From the NCBI GenBank assembly GCA_029880755.1, contig JAOUNW010000011.1, forward strand, positions 1-23,276: DNA of 23,276 bases. Direction: 5' to 3'. The stretch is from Gammaproteobacteria bacterium (GTDB lineage Bacteria > Pseudomonadota > Gammaproteobacteria > Acidiferrobacterales > SZUA-150). Below are positions 14,744 to 22,495 of the stretch, piece by piece. Numbering within the stretch: position 1 is the first letter of the stretch; each line of letters starts with the position of its first letter. The notes beneath the pieces were generated by a model. The model searched no databases and was not told where the DNA came from. It saw nothing but the letters and a program-made list of their open reading frames with translations. Made by a program: the position numbers and the translations under genes.

Positions 14744-15796
14744 ATGAGCAAACAACAGGATTCCTCTCATAACTTTCTTCCGGACTTCGCCTCTTTTGGT
14801 AACGCCGTGCGCATAATTCTGCTGGCTGAAATTGTTGCCATGATTGTTACTATCGGCCGCAATTCATCTTTTGATCAGCAGGCATGGCAGGATCTGAATC
14901 TATTATCTGCTTTCGCCCTGATTCTGTCATTCTGCATCGTGGTGGTATTTAAACTGGTGTCTCCAGTTATTGCGCCGATGCCAGTGCGCAAAGGTGCGAT
15001 ATTTTCATTTTTGCTACTCTTGTGCGTCACCATAATCGGCACCGAGGCAATGATTTTCTCGCTTTATGATTTGGAGCTAATCGGTGAACGCTGGCCTGAA
15101 TGGCGCGAGCCGTTGCTGTTGCGGAGCTTGATGATTACTGCTTTGATCGGCATACCCGGCCTGCGCTACCTGATCCTGACACACCGGGCAGTGATTGACG
15201 CTAAAACCAAACAGGAAGCGACTATGCAGGCGCTACAGTCCCGTATCAGACCGCATTTTCTGTTTAACAGTTTAAACAGCATAGCCAGCCTGACACGCAC
15301 TGACCCCGACAAAGCCGAAGCAGTTTTACACGATCTTGCCGATCTCTTCCGCGTCCTGCTCGCTGATGCCCGTAAACTGGTGCCCATGTCGACAGAGCGG
15401 GAGATCTCGCGGCAATACCTGGAAATCGAAAAAGTCAGGCTGGGTGACCGCATTAAAATACAATGGAATGTCGGCAATATCCCTCGAAATGCCCAGATTC
15501 CGGCACTGACCCTGCAACCCTTACTGGAGAATGCCATCTACCATGGAATTGAAACCCGGTTTGGCGGTGGCACTTTAAAGATTGACTTATGGTCGGAAGG
15601 TGAAACACTTAATATTATGATAAGCAATCCCCTGCCGGAAGCGACCAGCAAGGCCCACACCAAGGGCAACAAGATAGCTCTTGATAACATCCGCCAGCGT
15701 CTCAGCACACAGTTTGGCGAAGCCGCCAGTATGCAATCCTTTGAAGAAGGCGGCCAATATCATGTCAAAATTAAAATGCCCATCGTGAAAGGTTGA
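14744..15796 (+). CDS. algZ: AlgZ/FimS-type sensor histidine kinase (LytS family)
   Basis: This is a membrane histidine kinase with four N-terminal hydrophobic segments (about residues 16-36, 50-73, 82-107, 124-145), then a His_kinase-type transmitter. The phosphoacceptor is His171 in SRIRPHFLFNSLNSIASL. The N box LENAIYHG and the nucleotide-site GNKIALDNIRQRL are present; the latter matches the AlgZ form of the motif. It should phosphorylate the LytTR regulator two genes downstream. ATG 14744 (MSKQQDSSHNFLPDF) is preferred; a TTG at 14714 would add 10 residues but has no ribosome site. It is divergent from argH, as algZ is in Pseudomonas. The signal it senses cannot be inferred. Confidence 0.85.
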   Translation: MSKQQDSSHNFLPDFASFGNAVRIILLAEIVAMIVTIGRNSSFDQQAWQDLNLLSAFALILSFCIVVVFKLVSPVIAPMPVRKGAIFSFLLLLCVTIIGTEAMIFSLYDLELIGERWPEWREPLLLRSLMITALIGIPGLRYLILTHRAVIDAKTKQEATMQALQSRIRPHFLFNSLNSIASLTRTDPDKAEAVLHDLADLFRVLLADARKLVPMSTEREISRQYLEIEKVRLGDRIKIQWNVGNIPRNAQIPALTLQPLLENAIYHGIETRFGGGTLKIDLWSEGETLNIMISNPLPEATSKAHTKGNKIALDNIRQRLSTQFGEAASMQSFEEGGQYHVKIKMPIVKG

Positions 15797-15804
15797 TCAG
15801 CGTA

Positions 15805-16938
15805 ATGGATGCAAGCAAAAAATTCGATCTGTCTCGCCTACGTTTTTTTGTGCGAGAACTGATGGCGCCCAATCCTGATATCAAACTTGAGTTGCGGACG
15901 CAGCACTTCCTGCCCAACTTCTGCGAAGGCAAAATGATCATTAACCTGGTCATGATCGCCGAGATGTTAGCCCTGGTAATCAGCTTGGTGATGCCGGTGC
16001 CCAGCATCTTTTTTTCAAACTATTTTGAGGCCCTATTCCAGATTTCAATTTTTGTGCAATGGATTGCGTTGGCCTGTGCTGCCGGCCTGTGCCTGAGCCG
16101 CACCTACCTAACTCGGCTGCCGAATCATATGGCCCTGATTACCGCGTACCTGATCCTGCTACTTATTACATTTCTCGTTAACGAGTGCGCCGTTTGGGTA
16201 TTATGGTGGACCGGCAAAATCGCTTCACCACGCCCGGCCTGGTATGCGCACCTGCATTTCCAGAACCTGTCGATCAGCGCCATCATCAACGCCTTGATGC
16301 TGGGTTATTTTCTGACCAAGCAGGAGCTGAAACAGCGCACTATTTCAGAGGCGCAAGCTAAAATGCAGGCACTGCAATCGCGCATACGTCCACACTTCGT
16401 ATTCAACGCCATGAATATCATTGCCAGCCTGACACGCAGCGACCCTAAAAAAGCGGAAACCGCTATCGAGGATATGTCGGAGCTATTTCGCATGATGCTC
16501 AATGAAGAGGAAACCCTGGTACCGGTCAACAAGGAAATTGATGTCGCCCGCAAGTACCTGGCGCTTGAGGAGCTTCGGCTGGATAGCCGGCTGCAGGTAA
16601 CCTGGGATATCGGCAAATTTCCAAGGAAGGCCATTATGCCCATCCTGACTTTGCAACCACTACTGGAAAATGCCATTACCCATGGTGTTGAACCTCTGCC
16701 AAGTGGCGGAGCGGTCAGTGTTACCCTGTGGGAAGAGGAAGATATTATCAAGATACGGATCACCCACCCCGCCCCCAAGCAAAAAAAGAAGGATATTGGC
16801 CCTGATATCGACTCTGCTCTTGAAAATATCAAACAACGGTTCCACACATACTACGGAGACAGGGCCAAGATCAGATGGGAACGCCAGGACAACCGCTTTA
16901 TCATCAGTGTTTCACTACCCGTCAGAGACATAATGTAA
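15805..16938 (+). CDS. Second LytS/AlgZ-type sensor kinase, paralogue with altered ATP lid
   Basis: This 377-aa paralogue of the preceding kinase starts 8 bp after it. ATG 15805 is preferred, with AAAGG 12 nt upstream; a TTG at 15793 overlaps the previous stop. It has an extra hydrophilic N-terminus (about 40 residues) and four hydrophobic segments whose sequence is unlike the first kinase. The transmitter is clearly homologous: His197 in SRIRPHFVFNAMNIIASL, the N box LENAITHG, and SLTRSDPKKAE matching SLTRTDPDKAE of the first. Where the first has GNKIALDNIRQRL this protein has DIDSALENIKQRF, losing the Gly-Asn of the ATP lid, so it may be a weak kinase or a regulatory partner. It likely arose by tandem duplication. 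Confidence 0.85.
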   Translation: MDASKKFDLSRLRFFVRELMAPNPDIKLELRTQHFLPNFCEGKMIINLVMIAEMLALVISLVMPVPSIFFSNYFEALFQISIFVQWIALACAAGLCLSRTYLTRLPNHMALITAYLILLLITFLVNECAVWVLWWTGKIASPRPAWYAHLHFQNLSISAIINALMLGYFLTKQELKQRTISEAQAKMQALQSRIRPHFVFNAMNIIASLTRSDPKKAETAIEDMSELFRMMLNEEETLVPVNKEIDVARKYLALEELRLDSRLQVTWDIGKFPRKAIMPILTLQPLLENAITHGVEPLPSGGAVSVTLWEEEDIIKIRITHPAPKQKKKDIGPDIDSALENIKQRFHTYYGDRAKIRWERQDNRFIISVSLPVRDIM

Positions 16939-16951
16939 CCAGGAAATTATT

Positions 16952-17695
16952 ATGAGGATATTGATAGTAGACGACGAAAAACTTGCCAGAGACCGCCTGA
17001 GAGAACTCGTTAATGACATAGGCGGCCACACAGTAATTGGTGAGGGCCGCAGTGGCAACGAGGCGGTAGAAAAAGCGGCGGAACTGAACCCGGATATTCT
17101 GTTAATGGATATTCGTATGCCGGGAATGGATGGACTGGAAGCAGCCATGCATTTAATGGGCATGGAAAACCCGCCTTCTGTTATTTTCACCACTGCCTAT
17201 GATCAGCATGCATTGGATGCCTTTGAGGTGAATGCGGTGGATTATTTGTTAAAACCCATACGCAAGGATCGTTTGGCAAATGCGCTGGTAAAGGCGCGAA
17301 AGCTTACCCAAAAACAACTGAAGGAAATTAACGAGGCCAGAGAGGAACAGCAGGAGAGAACCCACATTAGTGTACATATGAGAGGAAACATCCGTTTGGT
17401 TCCTGTCACCGATATCTGCTACTTCCTGGCTGACAGTAAATACGTGGTGGTTCGCACAGCACAGGAAGAACACCTGATTGAGGATTCCCTGGTTAATCTG
17501 GAGAAGGAATTTGGAGAACGATATCTAAGAATTCACCGAAATGCCCTGGTTGCCAGAGCTTTTATAAATGCCATCGAGAAAAACCCCTCCGGTTCATGGC
17601 AAGTAAGCATCAAAGGTATCGACAAAAAACTGGATGTCAGTCGGCGGCATGCGGCGTCAGTCCGGCGCTGGGCAAGAAATAAATCCAGCGACTAA
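16952..17695 (+). CDS. algR: AlgR-type LytTR response regulator
   Basis: The receiver domain (residues 1-115) has acidic-pocket Asp7 and Asp8, phosphoacceptor Asp53 in LLMDIRMPG, Thr81 and Lys101 in YLLKPIR. The LytTR DNA-binding domain (about 138-241) contains HISVHMRGNIRLVPVTDI, YVVVRT, RIHRNALVAR and a C-terminal DVSRRHAASVRRW. At 247 aa it matches Pseudomonas AlgR, a regulator of alginate, type IV pili and biofilm genes; the regulon here is unknown. The start has AGGA 7 nt upstream. It follows the second kinase by 13 bp and is the last gene of the kinase-kinase-regulator operon. A gene on the opposite strand ends 6 bp after it. Confidence 0.93.
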   Translation: MRILIVDDEKLARDRLRELVNDIGGHTVIGEGRSGNEAVEKAAELNPDILLMDIRMPGMDGLEAAMHLMGMENPPSVIFTTAYDQHALDAFEVNAVDYLLKPIRKDRLANALVKARKLTQKQLKEINEAREEQQERTHISVHMRGNIRLVPVTDICYFLADSKYVVVRTAQEEHLIEDSLVNLEKEFGERYLRIHRNALVARAFINAIEKNPSGSWQVSIKGIDKKLDVSRRHAASVRRWARNKSSD

Positions 17696-17701
17696 CCGTT
17701 C

Positions 17702-18202
17702 TCAGCGGTTGTTGTTGCCGGGAGTCGCAGGATGACGTAGCTTGCTTATGGCATTGGAGATGGCCGTTTCCAGGATAGCAGCATAAAATTCAGGTGAGTT
17801 ATACCCCAAGATCTCCGGAACCAGTTCCTGTCCGTCGGGGCCATAAAAACGGATAGCCGGCGTAAGGGAGGCGCCAGCTTCGCCAGCGAAGCGTATATGA
17901 CTGGTTTTGTGCCCATTAAAATCACGAATCTTCTGGGCACGACCGACATTGACGATGCGAAATATGAGTTTGTTGCTGTACTCACCGCTGCTATACATCG
18001 GTTGCAGATACAAGTCATTAACCGTTTCGCAGTAATCGCAGTAATCCGCGACGAAAAATACCAAAATCGGCATCATGGAGTGCCTGGCTAGTCTGGCATC
18101 TTCCTGAAAATCTTCTGCAATGGGTAGTTCTGAGGCAAAAGATGGAATCACCCAAAAAACGACACTAAAAAACAAATAAAGGGGGCTCTTTGATAACTTC
18201 AT
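17702..18202 (-). CDS. Exported thioredoxin-like protein with CDYC motif
   Basis: This 166-aa protein has an N-terminal signal sequence (hydrophobic about 8-20, likely cleaved after Ala23 in SFA-SE) and a thioredoxin-like fold. The redox motif is FFVADYCDYCETV with Cys55 and Cys58, and LTPAIRFYG carries the expected cis-Pro. It is therefore a likely periplasmic disulfide reductase or isomerase-type protein. The CDYC centre differs from thioredoxin CGPC and resembles SoxW-type proteins. ATG 18202 is preceded by GAGG, about 9 nt upstream. It converges with algR and is divergent from hemC. An electron donor or client cannot be inferred. Confidence 0.8.
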   Translation of the reverse strand: MKLSKSPLYLFFSVVFWVIPSFASELPIAEDFQEDARLARHSMMPILVFFVADYCDYCETVNDLYLQPMYSSGEYSNKLIFRIVNVGRAQKIRDFNGHKTSHIRFAGEAGASLTPAIRFYGPDGQELVPEILGYNSPEFYAAILETAISNAISKLRHPATPGNNNR

Positions 18203-18265
18203 TTCCGGAATCCTCTACACGGAGGACGTCTGATAACATAAGTATAATCCATAATCTCAACCAAT

Positions 18266-18295
18266 TTGATTCTGACTCCTATACAGCCTTAATAT
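18266..18295 (+). promoter_or_regulatory. Possible hemC operon promoter
   Basis: TTGATT (18266-18271) and TAATAT (18290-18295) are spaced 18 bp apart and would start transcription about 30 bp before the hemC TTG. Both boxes are mediocre matches, so this is only the best candidate in the 130-bp divergent gap. Confidence 0.25.
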
Positions 18296-18332
18296 TCGAT
18301 CTTTCCTATTTTCCGAAGTTCAGGACCCCAAA

Positions 18333-19259
18333 TTGAGACCCATACGCATCGCCACTCGAAAAAGCCAGCTTGCCCTGTGGCAAGCCGACTACGTAAAAAC
18401 ACGACTATTGGAAGTCTTTCCAGACCGGGACATTACGCTGGTAAAAATGAGCACGGAAGGCGACCGTATTCTAGACAGTCCTTTGGCAAAAATCGGAGGC
18501 AAAGGTCTATTTATCAAAGAGCTGGAACAGGGGTTATTGGACGGGCGCTGCGATCTGGCTGTCCACTCTACCAAGGACATGCCGGCCCAGCTACCCGACG
18601 ACCTGCATATAAGCGCCATTTGCCAGAGAGAGGATCCAAGAGATGCCTTTGTTTCAGTCCATCACCGCCACCTGTCTGAGTTACCGAAGGGTGCGTGCGT
18701 GGGTACTTCCAGCCTTCGGCGACAGTGCCAGATACGAGCAAGATTCCCCCATTTACGAATTGAGGATCTGCGTGGCAATGTGAATACCCGGCTTAAAAAA
18801 CTTGAGGAGGGAAACTATGATGCCATTATTCTGGCAGCGGCCGGATTAATTCGTTTGGGCCTGGATAGACATATCACCGAATTTATTGAAACAGACGCCT
18901 GCCTGCCCGCAGTAGGGCAAGGGGCGGTATGTATTGAATCCCGGCGGGATGATGAAGAAATCAATGAGCTGGTACGCGCACTGCATCATACGGATACCGC
19001 TGACTGCGTTTTGGCTGAACGCGCCATGAACGAACGCCTTGAAGGCGGTTGCCAGGTGCCAATTGGCGGCCACGCAACAATTAAGGGTAGCGAGGTATTT
19101 TTGCGCGGCCTGGTAGGACTACCTGATGGCAGCAGGATTATTCGGGGCGAAATAAGTGGTCTGGCTAGCAACCCCGCTACCATTGGCATCAATCTCGCCA
19201 ATGATTTGTTGGAAAAGGGTGCCAAAGCGATTCTTGATAGTGTCACAAACAGTGGCTAA
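18333..19259 (+). CDS. hemC: Hydroxymethylbilane synthase (porphobilinogen deaminase)
   Basis: HemC polymerises four porphobilinogen units into hydroxymethylbilane. The dipyrromethane cofactor attaches to Cys240 in LEGGCQVPIGGHA. The N-terminal signature RPIRIATRKSQLALWQA, the catalytic-Asp region VHSTKDMPAQLP and the Arg-rich TSSLRRQCQIRARFP all match the family. At 308 aa the length is normal. The start is TTG at 18333 with AGGA 7 nt upstream; no ATG is available before the conserved N-terminus. It is first in hemC-hemD-hemX-hemY, with its 3' end overlapping the hemD start. Confidence 0.97.
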   Translation: MRPIRIATRKSQLALWQADYVKTRLLEVFPDRDITLVKMSTEGDRILDSPLAKIGGKGLFIKELEQGLLDGRCDLAVHSTKDMPAQLPDDLHISAICQREDPRDAFVSVHHRHLSELPKGACVGTSSLRRQCQIRARFPHLRIEDLRGNVNTRLKKLEEGNYDAIILAAAGLIRLGLDRHITEFIETDACLPAVGQGAVCIESRRDDEEINELVRALHHTDTADCVLAERAMNERLEGGCQVPIGGHATIKGSEVFLRGLVGLPDGSRIIRGEISGLASNPATIGINLANDLLEKGAKAILDSVTNSG

Positions 19260-20031
19260 GACAAGTCCTATTGGTATCCTGGTTACACGGCCGGCAAATC
19301 AGAACCAGAATCTGGTTCGGCTTATCAAAAATGCCGGCGATGTCGCCATCGTTTTTCCCGCCCTTGAGATAAAAGGCAATAATGATAGCCCCGAGCTAAA
19401 TAACGTTATCAACAATCTGGAGAGTTTTTCCATGGCAATTTTTATCAGCCCCAATGCCGTGGAACATGCTTTGGAATCTATATTCAAACACCACAATACC
19501 GTTCCACCCCATATTAAACTTGCCTGTGTCGGTAGAGGATCTGCTCTTAAACTTGCTGAGTACGGGTATAGCAGCACACTGACACCGGAAGAAAAGTACA
19601 ATAGTGAATCCCTGTTGGCGCTACCTGAACTTCAGCAGGTAAAAGGAGAAAAGATCGTTATCTTTCGTGGGAACGGTGGGCGCAATGTCTTATATGATAC
19701 GCTGACCGCCAGAGGTGCCCATGTTGTTTATGGTGAATGCTACCGCCGGGTAAAACCTGATACCGGCAATGAACCACTAATAGAGTTTCTAAAAAACGGT
19801 ACGGCGCGGATAATCACGACTACCAGTGCCGAGGCCATACGTAATTTGTACGAAATGGCCGCACCGGAAACATCGGCATTATTAGAGATACCAGTGATAG
19901 CAATAAGCGACCGTATTGCTACAGTTTGTAGCGAATTGGGATTTAAAAAGATCATAATAACGGACAACGCCAGTGATGAGGCTATAGTCAGTGCGATTGA
20001 ACAGTGGAAGTCCACCAAAAACAATTTATAA
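19252..20031 (+). CDS. hemD: Uroporphyrinogen-III synthase
   Basis: HemD cyclises hydroxymethylbilane with D-ring inversion to uroporphyrinogen III. The sequence is divergent but has the family landmarks: GILVTRPANQN at the start, a PALEI strand and FISPNAVEHAL, IVIFRGNGGRNVLYDTL with the following RGAHVVYGECYRR, and TTTSAEAIRNL. GTG 19252 is chosen, giving 259 aa and an 8-nt overlap with hemC. The frame is open to 19156, but the extra residues lie inside hemC and look non-coding. No clear ribosome site is visible, so coupling to hemC translation is likely. Confidence 0.93.
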   Translation: MAKTSPIGILVTRPANQNQNLVRLIKNAGDVAIVFPALEIKGNNDSPELNNVINNLESFSMAIFISPNAVEHALESIFKHHNTVPPHIKLACVGRGSALKLAEYGYSSTLTPEEKYNSESLLALPELQQVKGEKIVIFRGNGGRNVLYDTLTARGAHVVYGECYRRVKPDTGNEPLIEFLKNGTARIITTTSAEAIRNLYEMAAPETSALLEIPVIAISDRIATVCSELGFKKIIITDNASDEAIVSAIEQWKSTKNNL

Positions 20032-20065
20032 TTCCAGCCAGCCGATAAAAAGGAACCAGGGAATC

Positions 20066-21067
20066 ATGAGCAATACCAGCCAGCCTGCTGTAAAAGAAAC
20101 ACCTTCTGTTTCCAGAGTGGTTGTTCTTATTACTTTATTTCTGTCACTACTCACCGTCTTGACAACCACCTATCTGGCCTATTTTGTATTCTTTGAGCAG
20201 CGGGATCTATTCAGATCGGACACAGTTGGCGCACTGGAACAGCTCATGGAAGATAGCCGAAGGCAACAGGAACGCCTGGACAACTACGAGAAGGCGCTCA
20301 TTGAGCTAAGTGAAGGCCAGCAGGCTTTGCATAACGGTATTGATAATCTGTCTCGTGATCTTGGAAGAGACAGAACCGACTGGGTTCTGACTGAAGCCGA
20401 GCAACTTCTGATTATTGCCAACAATCGTCTGCAACTGGCCGGTGATATCGACACCGCCATCGCCGCACTGGCCGCCGCGGATTACCAACTAAAGCAACTG
20501 GGCAGCCCTACGCTATTAGCAGTAAGAAAAGCCATTACCCAAGAAATTGCGTCGCTAAAAACCCTGGAGCGTCCAGATATTGCAGGCATGGCATTGCGTC
20601 TGGGAGGACTCAGTCAAAACGTCGATCAACTGCCATTGGCAATTAAGCATGCACCTGACAGACACACAAGTACTGGGTCACCGGTTCACGAAGAGCAGAC
20701 AGAATCCCACGGATGGTTTAAAGAAATGTGGCTAGATTTTACCGATCTTATACGTGTGCGCACAGATAACCAGCAGCACAAGGCGTTGCTTTCTCCCAAG
20801 GAAGAATATTTCCTTCGCGAAAACTTGCGCCTGATACTATTCGGTGCACAAAATGCGCTACTGGCTAACAACCAGAAGAGCTACCAAAATAATCTAAAAA
20901 TCGCCGGTAACTGGATCAAAAAATACTTCGATGTTAATGCAGCCTCTGTAAAATCTCTGCTCGGTGAGCTTGACTCAATGCGAAGAGCACAGCTCCAAAC
21001 AGAAGCACCAGATATATCATCCTCATTAAATCTGCTCAGAAAAATTAGACTCGGCGGTAGCGACTGA
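20066..21067 (+). CDS. hemX: HemX-like membrane protein (uroporphyrinogen-III C-methyltransferase homologue)
   Basis: This 333-aa protein has a single N-terminal membrane segment (about 17-40, VVVLITLFLSLLTVLTTTYL), then a helical, coiled-coil-prone region with DWVLTEAEQLLIIANNRLQL, the HemX family signature. HemX is named for a methyltransferase, but the family lacks a SAM-binding motif and none is seen here. Its role in the haem operon is unresolved. ATG 20066 has AGGG about 5 nt upstream. The frame is open to 19991, but those residues overlap hemD. It overlaps hemY by 1 nt (TGATG). Confidence 0.9.
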   Translation: MSNTSQPAVKETPSVSRVVVLITLFLSLLTVLTTTYLAYFVFFEQRDLFRSDTVGALEQLMEDSRRQQERLDNYEKALIELSEGQQALHNGIDNLSRDLGRDRTDWVLTEAEQLLIIANNRLQLAGDIDTAIAALAAADYQLKQLGSPTLLAVRKAITQEIASLKTLERPDIAGMALRLGGLSQNVDQLPLAIKHAPDRHTSTGSPVHEEQTESHGWFKEMWLDFTDLIRVRTDNQQHKALLSPKEEYFLRENLRLILFGAQNALLANNQKSYQNNLKIAGNWIKKYFDVNAASVKSLLGELDSMRRAQLQTEAPDISSSLNLLRKIRLGGSD

Positions 21068-22245
21068 TGAAACAGTTGTTTTACATTGTATCCACTCTGC
21101 TACTGGCGGCGCTGGCAGCCCATTATGCCATGCAGGATGTCGGCTATGTGCTTATTACAAGAGGCACCTGGAGCATGGAAACATCCCTGATGGTCTTTGC
21201 TTTCCTGCTATTTGCAGGGGCAGTCATATTTTACGGCATCTGGTATTTAGTAAGTCGTATCTGGAAGCTACGATCCAATATAAAAAAGTGGCAGGCGCAT
21301 AAACAAACTGAGGGAGCTCGGCAATCATTTCGTCAAGGCATACTGCATATGATTGAAAATAACTGGCAGGAGGCAGAGACATGTTTTTTGGAAGACGTCG
21401 ATCACAGTGATCTCCCGGCAATCAATTTTCTTGGTGCCGCCCTTGCCTGCCAACAGCGTCAAGACTATGAGAAGCGTGACGCCTATATCGCAAGGGCGAA
21501 AAACCTATCACCAGAACATGTTTTGACCATTCTATTTTCCAGGGCACGCCTTCAGCATATAGCAAACCAACATGAGAGAGAAATTGAGACACTTAAGGAA
21601 ATTTATGAGCTTGATCCAAAACACTCTCCAACCCTGAAACAACTACTGTACGCTTATACTGAACTTGGTGATTGGTCCAGTGTGATTGATCTGGCACCGG
21701 AAGCCAGGAAAACACGGGGCATTGATAAACGCGAGGTAAGTGATTTAGAACTTAAGGCGGCCAGCGAATTACTTAAGTTATCGCTACCATCAGGTTCTGC
21801 CGAGATACTAAAAAAAGCCTGGCAAAAAATTCCCAAGTCACTGCGAGATCGCCCTGAGCTCATAGCCAGCTATGCCGGTCAACTAATAAAACAAAACCAA
21901 ACTGACGAGGCGGGAAAACTGTTAAGACAGGCCATCGATTTTGGTTGGAATGAGCAACTGGTGGCGCTTTACGGACAAACCCTGAGCGCACAACCGGAAA
22001 AACAGTTTAGTGATTGCCAAAAGTGGCTAGCTGATCACAAAGACAGTCCGGCACTGCTTCTTACGCTGGCACGACTGGCGAGACACAATGGCTTTCTTGA
22101 TAAAGCGCTAACCTATGTCAACCAGTCAATTGAACAGCAACGCTCAGCAGATGCATTTCTGTTAAAAGGCGACCTTCTTGAACAACAAGGAAAAACAGGC
22201 GATGCCTTGCGCAGTTATCGCCAAGCCATATCCGCACTGCTCTGA
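21067..22245 (+). CDS. hemY: HemY-like TPR membrane protein
   Basis: This 392-aa protein has two N-terminal membrane segments (about 5-20 and 43-65), the HemY_N domain, then TPR-like helices containing NNWQEAETCFL, EIYELDPKHSPTLKQLLYAY and, near the end, LLKGDLLEQQGKTGDALRSY. This is the proteobacterial HemY of the hemCDXY operon, not the protoporphyrinogen oxidase also called HemY. It is a membrane scaffold of uncertain role in late tetrapyrrole synthesis. The start overlaps the hemX stop by 1 nt. It ends 14 bp before the convergent lipoprotein gene, with no clear terminator hairpin between them. Confidence 0.92.
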   Translation: MKQLFYIVSTLLLAALAAHYAMQDVGYVLITRGTWSMETSLMVFAFLLFAGAVIFYGIWYLVSRIWKLRSNIKKWQAHKQTEGARQSFRQGILHMIENNWQEAETCFLEDVDHSDLPAINFLGAALACQQRQDYEKRDAYIARAKNLSPEHVLTILFSRARLQHIANQHEREIETLKEIYELDPKHSPTLKQLLYAYTELGDWSSVIDLAPEARKTRGIDKREVSDLELKAASELLKLSLPSGSAEILKKAWQKIPKSLRDRPELIASYAGQLIKQNQTDEAGKLLRQAIDFGWNEQLVALYGQTLSAQPEKQFSDCQKWLADHKDSPALLLTLARLARHNGFLDKALTYVNQSIEQQRSADAFLLKGDLLEQQGKTGDALRSYRQAISALL

Positions 22246-22259
22246 TATATCTTGGCTAG

Positions 22260-22463
22260 CTATTCCTTGTCCTGGCCAGATGTATCAATAGCGTCCAGCT
22301 GTTGGCGCATTCTATCCGCCTGCTCCAAAGTCTTCTTTTCCACTTCCTGCGCTTTCTTCAAAGCGTCGGTCTGAGTGCGAAAAACGTGGTCTTCCGGCGG
22401 GGGTTCGTCGCTACTACAGGCAGCTAATACTAAAACGACCAGCACTGATAATGCCTTTCTCAT
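22260..22463 (-). CDS. Small lipoprotein
   Basis: This 67-aa protein has a signal sequence MRKALSVLVVLVLAACSS with lipobox LAAC (Cys16), then a short acidic Pro-rich stretch (DEPPPEDHVF) and a charged helix containing DALKKAQEVEKKTLEQADRM. ATG 22463 is decisive because AAGGAG lies 6 nt upstream, an ideal ribosome site; a longer reading from 22499 overlaps the previous gene. It follows the ferredoxin-reductase-type gene by 32 bp and is probably co-transcribed with it. The role is unknown. Its ribosome site contains AAAGGAGA, exactly complementary to the loop motif of the putative small RNA at 14380-14387. Confidence 0.8.
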   Translation of the reverse strand: MRKALSVLVVLVLAACSSDEPPPEDHVFRTQTDALKKAQEVEKKTLEQADRMRQQLDAIDTSGQDKE

Positions 22464-22495
22464 ACGTATCTCCTTTTGAAATAGCAAGTTTAGAA

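Noticed and set aside
17693..17716. AACCG...CGGTT hairpin after algR as a terminator
   Set aside because: The stem is only 5 bp, the following sequence is not a T-run, and it overlaps the convergent gene end.
19156..19251. N-terminal extension of hemD
   Set aside because: It lies inside hemC in another frame and adds residues not found in the family.
19991..20065. N-terminal extension of hemX
   Set aside because: It overlaps hemD; ATG 20066 has a ribosome site and is followed by the expected membrane segment.
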